Shown one piece after another: positions 1-7,600 of a stretch of DNA of 13,709 nt. Location: positions 1 to 13,709 of the forward strand of contig DJPS01000035.1 in NCBI GenBank assembly GCA_002438625.1, written 5' to 3'. Source of the stretch: Christensenella sp. UBA6406. GTDB taxonomy: Bacteria > Bacillota > Clostridia > Christensenellales > UBA1242. Made by a program: the position numbers and the translations under genes. Every line of letters starts with the position of its first letter. The first letter of the stretch is position 1. Below the pieces are notes generated by a model that was not told where the DNA came from, searched no databases, and saw nothing but the letters and a program-made list of their open reading frames with translations.

Positions 1-2
1 TA

Positions 3-11
3 CCCCCCCCC
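3..11. repeat. Homopolymeric C9/G9 tract at the window edge
   Basis: Nine consecutive C on the plus strand, followed by GCC and T-rich sequence. In DNA this AT-rich such a run is conspicuous. The same core (C9 then GCC) occurs at 9283-9294 inside the start of the large surface protein gene. On the minus strand the run follows a perfect TTGACA (23-18), and exactly 17 bases separate that hexamer from the window edge. It may therefore be a promoter-spacer tract for a leftward gene outside the window. This is inference; the -10 position is not visible. Confidence 0.6.
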
Positions 12-150
12 GCCTTTTGTCAAGCAAATTTGCAACTTTTTCAAATTTTTTTTAAAATTTTTAATTTTCCCCAAAATTTTACCCAATTTTTGAACAAAGC
101 ACCCTATTTTTGTATAACAATTTTTCACCCCAATTTTCCATAAAATGAAA

Positions 151-187
151 AAGTTATCCACATTTTGTGCGTTTTTGTGGATAACTT
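151..187. other. Inverted pair of consensus DnaA boxes
   Basis: TTATCCACA at 154-162 and its reverse complement TGTGGATAA at 176-184 both match the consensus DnaA-box 9-mer exactly. Together they form a perfect 12-bp inverted repeat (151-162 with 176-187) around a 13-nt centre, about 50 bp upstream of the proB -35 element. The surrounding DNA (1-235) is very AT-rich and has no supported gene. Possible roles are a DnaA-titration or regulatory site, or part of a replication origin. No dnaA or dnaN gene is visible to support an origin, so the role is open. Confidence 0.6.
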
Positions 188-234
188 ATGTGTGTTAAAT
201 CGCTTAATTTTTCCATTATTTTAGTAATCAGACA

Positions 235-263
235 TTGACTTAAAGAAATTAGTGTTGTATAAT
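235..263 (+). promoter_or_regulatory. proB promoter
   Basis: TTGACT (235-240), a 17-bp spacer and TATAAT (258-263). Transcription would start near 270, upstream of the proB ribosome binding site (AAGGAAAG, 278-285) and the ATG at 297. The promoter lies over the possible GTG start at 252 and so excludes it. Confidence 0.8.
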
Positions 264-296
264 AAAATTATAGAAAAAAGGAAAGAAAAAGCAAAA

Positions 297-1136
297 ATGG
301 CAAGAGATTTTAAAAATGTTAAAAGAATAGTTATAAAGATAGGTTCTAGCAGTTTAACATATAATGACACGCATAAATTAAACATAGATAGAATTGACAG
401 GCTAGCAAGAGAAATAAGCGACATAATGAACAGTGGCATTGAGGTGATTTTGGTATCTTCTGGTGCAATAGCAACAGGAATGGCAAGAATGAATTTTGAT
501 AACAAACCAAAAGAACTAGCGAAAAAGCAGGCACTTGCAAGCATTGGGCAAAGCAATTTAATGGAAATTTACAATAAATGTTTTGCTGATTATGGTTATG
601 TTGTTGGACAACTTCTTTTAACCAAATATGTTATTGACCACAACCAAATGAAAGAAAATGCGGAAAATTGCATAAATGAAATGTTAAAAATGGGCATAAT
701 TCCAATAATTAATGAAAACGATGCCATTTCAGTTGATGAAATTAAACTAGGAGATAACGACAATCTTTCATCCATTGTTTCCCGCCTTGTAAAAGCGGAT
801 TTATTAATTTTATTAAGTGATATAGGCGGACTTTTCAACAAAGACCCAAACACCTATGCAGATGCACAAAAGATTGAAGAAGTTGAAGACATTTCAGCAT
901 TAAACCTAAATTTAAGCACATCTAAATCTAAACTTGGCACAGGTGGCATAGAAACAAAACTAAAAGCGTGTGATGATGCCACAAAGGCAGGCATTGATTG
1001 TGTTATTGCAAACGCCAGCAACATACACCCAATAAAGCAAATTTTATCAGGCAAACCAACGGGCACACTTTTTAAAAGCAAAACACAAAAAACTTTAACA
1101 AAACCACAAAATAAAGACAACGAGCGTTGTTTGTAA
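297..1136 (+). CDS. proB: Glutamate 5-kinase, short form without PUA domain
   Basis: ProB phosphorylates L-glutamate with ATP to gamma-glutamyl phosphate, the first step of proline synthesis, in the cytoplasm. The 279-residue product is one amino-acid-kinase domain. Family signatures are a nucleotide-binding segment with K14 and GSSS (16-19), SSGAIATGM (54-62), the glutamate-binding INENDAIS (138-145), GDNDNLSS (152-159), LSDIGGLF (173-180) and GTGGIETKL (214-222). The C-terminal PUA domain of the E. coli and Bacillus type enzymes (about 365 residues) is absent; short forms are known. The start is the ATG at 297, because a longer in-frame GTG (252) lies within the promoter and AAGGAAAG precedes 297 at about 11 nt. 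No proA follows; the next gene converges from the other strand. The last 20 residues are polar and probably an unstructured tail. Confidence 0.93.
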   Translation: MARDFKNVKRIVIKIGSSSLTYNDTHKLNIDRIDRLAREISDIMNSGIEVILVSSGAIATGMARMNFDNKPKELAKKQALASIGQSNLMEIYNKCFADYGYVVGQLLLTKYVIDHNQMKENAENCINEMLKMGIIPIINENDAISVDEIKLGDNDNLSSIVSRLVKADLLILLSDIGGLFNKDPNTYADAQKIEEVEDISALNLNLSTSKSKLGTGGIETKLKACDDATKAGIDCVIANASNIHPIKQILSGKPTGTLFKSKTQKTLTKPQNKDNERCL

Positions 1137-1308
1137 TTTGCATTGCTAAATTATAAAAGATAATAAAAATTTTACATATAAAGCAACTTTGCTTTAATTT
1201 AACTATTTGCATTATTTTATCAATACAGTTAAATTTAAATTTAATGTTATTTAAGAGATAAGGCAAAAGCAAAAAATGCAAAATTAACAATAATTTTAAC
1301 TTATACGA

Positions 1309-1346
1309 AAAAACTATAATTAGAACAAAATCTAGTTATAGTTTTT
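1309..1346. terminator. Bidirectional terminator between proB and the MBL-fold gene
   Basis: A 16-bp stem (1309-1324 with 1331-1346, one G-U pair) with a 6-nt ACAAAA loop. It begins with AAAAA and ends with TTTTT, so it can end transcription from either side. It sits between the convergent ends at 1136 and 1380. A weaker 6-bp hairpin at 1180-1195 lies closer to proB. The rest of 1137-1379 shows nothing else. Confidence 0.8.
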
Positions 1347-1379
1347 ATTATGATTATCAAAATTAAAATTAAATGCCGT

Positions 1380-2108
1380 TTATTTTTCGTAAGTGTAATT
1401 TACACCTTGCTTTGCATAATCAAATCCTGTTGCTTTTAGCCTATTCTTAATAAAACCATTTTCCAAATGCATAAAACAAACTTTATCTTTATACTTTTCA
1501 AAAATTTGAGTGGCATCATCATAAGCCAAATGTACACCGCCATATAAAGATACATCACAATAGATTTTATTTAAATGCTTATCCTTTAAAATAACCTTTA
1601 AGAACTCTTTATCGCAACAATCACCCGTAAAATAAATGTTTTCAAGTTCGCCATTTCCATTTACTTTGCCTAATCTTATTGCATAAGAATGCAAATTGGG
1701 AGAATGTTTAACCTCAAACAAGCTTATATCTTCTAGTCCTAAATATTTCTTTGCATCTTCCGCCATAACAAAATCGTATTGCTCATTATTGTTGCCATTA
1801 ATTTTTAAAAGAGTTTCAATATCATTTTTAATTTTATAATTGTTTCCATACACTAAATGCACTTTTTTGTTCTTTACATAATGCATATAATGAATTAATG
1901 AACTTAAACTGCCTATATGGTCGCTATGTGTGTGGGTTATAAAAACAAATAAATTGTTTAAATCCTCCAAAAGTCCGTTTCGCTTAATTTCGCTAAAAAC
2001 TGTTTCGCCACAATCTATAAGCAACATATTTTCGCCTTTTTTAATGTATGCACTGTTGTTTACATCATCACTAAATGCACTGCCTATTCCTATAAAACTT
2101 AATTTCAT
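1380..2108 (-). CDS. Metallo-beta-lactamase-fold hydrolase (RNase Z-like family)
   Basis: A 242-residue cytoplasmic protein with no signal peptide. It carries the full di-metal ligand set of the MBL fold: H59-x-H61-x-D63-H64 (THTHSDH), H140 after KHSP, D163 in FTGDC, and H214 in FMHLEN. The opening beta strand ending in GIGSAF is typical of the RNase Z / phosphodiesterase branch (lactamase_B_2-like). Known members cut tRNA 3' ends or hydrolyse cyclic nucleotides or phosphodiesters. At this length it lacks a recognisable RNase Z exosite arm, so the substrate is not assigned. The ATG at 2108 is preceded by AGAGGT at a 6-nt spacing. It is monocistronic, with its own promoter and the shared terminator with proB. 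Confidence 0.85.
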   Translation of the reverse strand: MKLSFIGIGSAFSDDVNNSAYIKKGENMLLIDCGETVFSEIKRNGLLEDLNNLFVFITHTHSDHIGSLSSLIHYMHYVKNKKVHLVYGNNYKIKNDIETLLKINGNNNEQYDFVMAEDAKKYLGLEDISLFEVKHSPNLHSYAIRLGKVNGNGELENIYFTGDCCDKEFLKVILKDKHLNKIYCDVSLYGGVHLAYDDATQIFEKYKDKVCFMHLENGFIKNRLKATGFDYAKQGVNYTYEK

Positions 2109-2159
2109 AAATTTACCTCTATTTGTCTTATTTTTTCCTTTGCTTTATTTTTCTATAAC

Positions 2160-2188
2160 ATTATATATCATTTTTTTGCTATTTTCAA
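2160..2188 (-). promoter_or_regulatory. Promoter of the MBL-fold gene
   Basis: On the minus strand, TTGAAA (2188-2183), a 17-bp spacer and TATAAT (2165-2160). The predicted leader to the ATG at 2108 is about 45 nt. The rest of the 346-bp gap 2109-2454 holds an AT-only hairpin at 2282-2305 and the terminator at 2356-2397, and no supported gene. Confidence 0.75.
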
Positions 2189-2355
2189 TAGATTTCTTTA
2201 AAACTTTTACAAATGAAAGAGTTAAATTAATGAAATATACGCTAAAAACCTATAAAACACAAACAAAATAAATTGATTAAATTTTAATGTTTTTTTACAT
2301 TAAAAATAAAACTTATATAAACAAATCAACTTTAAAACAATAAAATGCCACACAC

Positions 2356-2397
2356 AAAAAAGCAACTAAGAAATTTTAAAAACTTAATTGCCTTTTT
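2356..2397 (-). terminator. Terminator of the secreted repeat-protein gene
   Basis: On the minus strand, the arm ending GGCAATTAAG (2392-2383) pairs with CTTAGTTGC (2370-2362) across a 12-nt loop, with one mismatch and one bulge. Six T (2361-2356) follow. It lies about 60 nt past the stop codon at 2455. Confidence 0.65.
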
Positions 2398-2454
2398 ATT
2401 TTTATATTAATTTTTTCTTTAATAATCTTAAATTCAAAATTAAATTAATTCAAA

Positions 2455-4200
2455 TTATGCTTGCATATAAGAATTGATTAATTCTTCTATAAATTGCTTA
2501 GCATTTTTGCCCCTAATTTCGGCATATTTTGGAGATGTTTTATCTAGCCCAGTCAAAATACCGTCATCAATTAAATCGCCAACTGTTTTAGTATTAAAAT
2601 AATCTTTGATATAATCATCAGTTGCACTATCTAACGAACTGGTAAGTTCTGTTACCTTAGGGTCTTTGCCGTTTGCTGGGTCAATAAGGAAAGATAAAAA
2701 TCCCGTATAACTATCATTTATGCCATCACCATCGCTATCATAATTAAAATCAATCAATTCACTTACCTTTAAGTCATTAATTCTTTGCCCTATTGCATCA
2801 ATTCTTGTGCCTGCAATAATGCTCCAAATCTTATTGCTGTTAGTGTTATCGTAATCAACAATGTCGCCAACTAAAAGCCCGCCAATCTTTTCTTTAATGC
2901 TATAATCATCTAAGTTTTGAAGTTCCAAATCTTTTATTGCATTAAATATCTTACTTTCGCCACTTATATCTAAAATATCAACAATTTTTAGTGCCTTAAT
3001 TGCATCTTGCACATCGCTTTCGCTGTTTAAGTCACCTATGCTCAAATCTTTAATTGCGCCCAAAATGCCCGTTGCATCTTCGGCAATGTTAAGCACTGCA
3101 CCAACTTTTAAACTACGCAAGTTTTGCTCTGTTAGTTCGCTTAATTTCCAGCCCTTGATTGTGCCTAAAATGCCCGTTGTCGCATCAACCCCAAGAGCAG
3201 TGCCAATGCTGATGTTATTTAAAATATAATCGCTTGTTAAATCGCTAATAACAACATCTTTCAATTCAAACATTATTCCACTTGTTTCTGTTATATCCAT
3301 AACTTCGCCAAGTTTCATTTGCTTAACTTTATCATCAATTTCGCCATTTTTAATTTGATTTATTGTTAAATCTTTAACTTCTGCAATTATTCCTGTTGCA
3401 CTATCACTTATCTTCAGCACTTCTTTAAGCGTTAAATCGCCAATAGCAGAAACAATTTTATCATCATTTAATTCGCCAACTTTTAAGCCCGCCAACGCAC
3501 TCATTATGCCCGTTGTTTCAGTAGTTCCTAAAATTTCGCCAATAGTCATTTTGTTAATTGCATCGTTTAAGCCATCTTCTTTTGCCAAATCTACAACTTT
3601 CATATCCTTAATGTACTTCAATGCACCACTGTTTAAATCGGCAGTTGATTCCATTACATCTTTAACTGTCAATTCATCTATCTTTGACAACATTTCAAGT
3701 ACAGGTAAATCCTTATATTTAACATCGTGCAAAAAGTTGAAATCTGGCAATTCATTCACTTGCCCTAGCAATGCAAAACTGTTTGACACTGTAAAATAAT
3801 CTATGACTTCATTAATCTTGCCAAATGCATCTACAACTTTTGCCTTTAAAACAGGTTGCAATGCATCTGTTAAATCTATATACAACTTTTCGCCCGTTTC
3901 TTCATCCGTTCCAACTTCAACTTTTTTAGGAAAAGCAATATCGTATTTTACACAAAACTCATCCACCGACAACTGCCCAACTTCGCCAACCATTGGAATA
4001 AGTTGCTTAATAGATTTATTTTTTAAATCTTCTGGCACATCACTTAAATCTAACCCAAAAGTATTTTCAACCGTTTTTAAATTAACACTTGCATACGCAT
4101 AATAAGCAAATCCACCAATTACGCCAAATGTTAAGAAAAAGCCAATTACAATACCCAAAAATACAAGTAAAATACCAGAACAACCCTTTCTCCCTGCCAT
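2455..4200 (-). CDS. Membrane-anchored secreted repeat protein, unknown function
   Basis: I do not recognise this 581-residue protein. After MAGRKGCSG comes one strong hydrophobic segment (about 9-35) without a clear cleavage site, so an N-terminal anchor with an exported body is likely. Residues about 217-480 hold roughly seven divergent repeats of 35-40 residues. Their pattern is a (K/T)(L/I/V)GE(I/V)L core, an ITETTGI-like turn, AIKDL and an (I/L)xDL ending, which suggests a regular solenoid. Residues 488-496 form a DxDxDGxxD loop like Ca2+ sites in dockerins and thrombospondin type 3 repeats. The body is acidic with one cysteine. The start is the ATG at 4200: AAGGAG (4216-4211) lies 10 nt upstream, while an in-frame TTG at 4206 would be only 4 nt away. 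It has its own promoter and terminator. Confidence 0.8.
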   Translation of the reverse strand: MAGRKGCSGILLVFLGIVIGFFLTFGVIGGFAYYAYASVNLKTVENTFGLDLSDVPEDLKNKSIKQLIPMVGEVGQLSVDEFCVKYDIAFPKKVEVGTDEETGEKLYIDLTDALQPVLKAKVVDAFGKINEVIDYFTVSNSFALLGQVNELPDFNFLHDVKYKDLPVLEMLSKIDELTVKDVMESTADLNSGALKYIKDMKVVDLAKEDGLNDAINKMTIGEILGTTETTGIMSALAGLKVGELNDDKIVSAIGDLTLKEVLKISDSATGIIAEVKDLTINQIKNGEIDDKVKQMKLGEVMDITETSGIMFELKDVVISDLTSDYILNNISIGTALGVDATTGILGTIKGWKLSELTEQNLRSLKVGAVLNIAEDATGILGAIKDLSIGDLNSESDVQDAIKALKIVDILDISGESKIFNAIKDLELQNLDDYSIKEKIGGLLVGDIVDYDNTNSNKIWSIIAGTRIDAIGQRINDLKVSELIDFNYDSDGDGINDSYTGFLSFLIDPANGKDPKVTELTSSLDSATDDYIKDYFNTKTVGDLIDDGILTGLDKTSPKYAEIRGKNAKQFIEELINSYMQA

Positions 4201-4249
4201 AAACAATAAACTCCTTTATTCTTAGCGACATTTTTATAACTATAATTAC

Positions 4250-4278
4250 ATTATACTATATTGCCCAAAAATATGCAA
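4250..4278 (-). promoter_or_regulatory. Promoter of the secreted repeat-protein gene
   Basis: On the minus strand, TTGCAT (4278-4273), a 17-bp spacer and a perfect TATAAT (4255-4250). The -35 is weak. The leader to the ATG at 4200 is about 40 nt and contains AAGGAG. Confidence 0.6.
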
Positions 4279-4695
4279 ATAAAAACAATAGAAATTTATT
4301 TATAGCACAAAAATCTTCATCCTCGCCACAAAAACGACCCAAAACAAAAAACATCCCTTAATCAATTAAACCGCTAAAACACCCGCCCAAAATACATAAA
4401 AAAACACCAAAACAAATTTAGCCATAAAATTTGTTTCAGTGCCTTTATCTAAGTCCCCTTTTGACTTAAATTGATTTTATTTTATTTAATTGATTTCTAT
4501 TTATTTTAATTTAGATAATAATCTTGTTCTTGCCAAATTAAATTATTAACTATATTATATTTAATTAGAAATATTTATTTTTTTGTCTTTTGCCTGATTT
4601 TAATTTTTCCATATTTGTTGTTTATCGTTTATTGTTACATTTATTTAAACCTATGCATCAAATGTGCTAGTGTTGTATAAATAGATTTACTTTAT
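4279..4695. other. Long gene-poor intergenic stretch
   Basis: No supported gene. Positions 4281-4412 are unusually poor in G on the plus strand. A 6-bp hairpin (4450-4455 with 4463-4468) precedes the larger hairpin at 4410-4436 in the minus direction. A 19-codon hydrophobic reading frame (4425-4366, minus) starts in the loop of the latter but lacks a placed ribosome binding site. The stretch 4470-4690 is almost pure A/T with no clear structure. Confidence 0.5.
4410..4436 (-). terminator. Possible distal terminator of the surface protein gene
   Basis: A perfect 10-bp AT-rich stem (4410-4419 with 4427-4436) and a 7-nt loop. In the minus direction it is followed within a few bases by a run of seven T. 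It lies about 260 nt past the surface-gene stop, which is far for a terminator, and the stem has only one G-C pair. The call is weak. Confidence 0.35.
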
Positions 4696-7600
4696 TTATG
4701 TCTTCCTTCTTGCTGTAAGTGTTGTGCCTGAAATATTTGTTACTTCATAAGTATATCCACCATAACTAAATGTGCTACCTTTCTTTAAAGCACCATAAGT
4801 TGTATGCCAATAATAACCTGTTTCATAATTGCTAGAATTTGATGCAAAATCGCTTCCACTGCCTTTTTGAATTGTATATTTATAACTATATCCTGTGCTA
4901 GACATGCTATGATAACAACCAGTTCCGTTTGAAGATGATGTGCTATAATCATTACATTTACTACATTTATAATATTTTGTACTCCCTGCATAGTGGCTCA
5001 AATCATCTTCATAACCATCTTCTACCCATTCTTCAACATCCACACTACCAGAACCTCCACAGTTCGAACAATCAACATCCACATAACGACCACCTGCTCC
5101 ACCGCAATAACCACATTCATTAGAGCCGTTACCCTCTTCAATCATGCCATCACCTCCACAATCCGAGCAACTTTCCCATTCGGTTCCACTTGTTCCGCTA
5201 CCATCGCAATTACTACAAGTTTCACTGACAGTTTCGTAATGACTTGTGTCTATCCACTCTGTATCATACACGTGATATTTAGAACTAAAAAAATCATTAC
5301 AAGAACTGCAATAGTAATATGCTGTTGTGCTTCTACTGTGAGATTTTTTTGAGCATCCTTCTTGAGTTGATGATTTAGATGTTCCTATCCAGTTACAAGT
5401 TGAGCATTCATAATAACTTCCACTACTTCTGCTATATAGACTGCCACCATTATAGTAATAACTTGTTGTATTAGTTACGGTTAAAGTTATCTCAGCAAGT
5501 TCCCACACGGCATATAAAGATAAGTTTGCATTGCTTGTATATGTTGCACTTGCTTTATATGACACATTTGTTGCACTGCTACTTGTTCCCCAACCTTTAA
5601 AGTTATACCCACTTCTTGTTGGTGTGCTTGAAGATAATGTTATATTTACTCCATTTATCTTGTATTGTGTGCTTGGTGCACCACTTCCACCATTTGCATT
5701 GTATGTTATACTATATGTTGTTTGACTTTCACTTGCACTACTTTGTGCACTATTTGAATAATTGCTATTTGTACTTACTGCTGTTACCTTAAACGTCCAT
5801 ATTGTTGCATCTGTTTGTATATTACTTGCAAAATTATAACTTGTTGATGTTTCTGTTACTGTTGTGCTACTTGTTCCATTCTTATACAATGTTACACTAT
5901 ATTTACCTGCCAAACTTACTGAACCCCAACTTGCAGTGCCACCATTCCAACCTAAACCTGTTACAGTTGCTAATTTCTTCGCCGTTATGCTCCATGTAAC
6001 TGTCTTATTTGCCGTTGTTCCATTACTCCACTTGTGGTTGCTATCTACTGCTAACACTATATTGTATGTCCCAACATTTGTTGCACTTGCCGTTGTTCCA
6101 CTTGTTACTACGCTTGTGCCACTTGGGGCTGTATAACCGTGTGAAATTGCACTACCTGTATATGTGTATGACTTAACTGGACTACTTGGCACTGTTACAC
6201 TTGCTCGTTCTATTGTAAATGTCGCTGTCTTTGTACCTGTGTAATTGCCTTTACCAGTTATTGTTAGTGTTGCCGTTCCTACATTTACATTGTTTGTAGA
6301 AGCCCCCGTATAATCCGTGTTTGGCGTTAAGTTCTTGTTTATTGTACTTAAACTATCTTTCACTGTATATGTTGGTGTTATTGCACTTCCAGTATAAGCA
6401 TAAGAACTTGGATTTACTGTTATAGTTATTTCACTACTACTTATACTCCTTGCATTTATCTTCCAACTTAAAGATAAGTCCGTTGTTGTTCCATCTGCCC
6501 ATGTTGTGTTTGCTTTATCTTTCAACACTACTTTCGCTGTATATGTTCCTGCGTTTGTCCCAGTGTTACCACTTATTGTATATCCGCTATTTGTTGCTAT
6601 TGACACTGTTTGCCCGCTTCCATTATATGTGTATGTTCCACTCGCTGTCGGTTTCGTTAATTTCTTCGCCGTTATGCTCCATGTAACTGTCTTATTTGCC
6701 GTTGTTCCATTACTCCACTTGTGGTTGCTATCTACTGCTAACACTATATTGTATGTCCCAACATTTGTTGCACTTGCCGTTGTTCCACTTGTTACTACGC
6801 TTGTGCCACTTGGGGCTGTATAACCATGTGAAATTGCACTACCTGTATATGTGTATGTCTTAACTGGACTACTTGGCACTTTTACACTTGCTCGTTCTAT
6901 TGTAAATGTTGCTGTCTTTGTTCCTGCGTAATTGCCTGTTCCTGTTATTGTTAGTGTCGCCGTTCCTGCTTTTGTATTGTTTGTAAATGCTCCTGTATAA
7001 TCCGTTCCACTCTTTAATGTTGCACCTGCACTTGGCACACTATCCGTTACACTATAACTTGGTGTTATTGCACTTCCTGTGTATGTCTTGCTACTTATGC
7101 TACTTATTGTTGCATTAGATATGTCCCTTTGATTTATCTTATATTCTACACTTTTAGAACCTGTAAAATTACCTGTTCCTGTAACTGTTAATCTATATGT
7201 CCCTGCGTTGGTTTGCTTATTATTTGTTACTGTATATGTATCTACAACTAAATCGCCAACTTTTACACTTTTTACACCTTGGGTTTGTTCTTTTCCGTTA
7301 TATGTGTTAAATGCGGATAATTTTATTTCTGCATTTGTTATATCTTTTGCCACTATCTTAAATGTCGTGCTTGTTGTTCCTGTGTAGTTGCCTTTTCCAG
7401 TTATGCTTATTGTTGCTGTTCCTGCATTTGTGTTGTTTGTATAAGATAATGTATAATCTTTACTCTCCACTAGACTTACACTTAAATCTGTTATTTGTGG
7501 CTTTGTTTCTATTGCACTACCTGTATATGTTTGGTTGGCTATGCTTGCCACTATTGCCTTACCTATGCTTCTTTGCGATACATTTAATGTGTAACTTGTT

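Noticed and set aside
151..187. Reading the inverted repeat as a terminator
   Set aside because: No gene ends there. On the plus strand no T run follows, and both arms are exact DnaA-box sequences.
252..296. Upstream GTG start for proB adding 15 residues
   Set aside because: It lies between the -35 and -10 of a near-consensus promoter, and the ATG at 297 has a ribosome binding site and fits the family N-terminus.
1930..2271. Plus-strand frame overlapping the MBL-fold gene start
   Set aside because: Opposite a well-supported gene and its promoter, with hydrophobic low-complexity translation and no ribosome binding site.
4201..4206. TTG start two codons upstream for the secreted repeat protein
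   Set aside because: It is only 4 nt from AAGGAG, while the ATG at 4200 is 10 nt away.
5971..6921. CRISPR or mobile-element repeats
   Set aside because: The repeats are long, in frame, and encode protein domains. There are no spacers, terminal inverted repeats or transposase.
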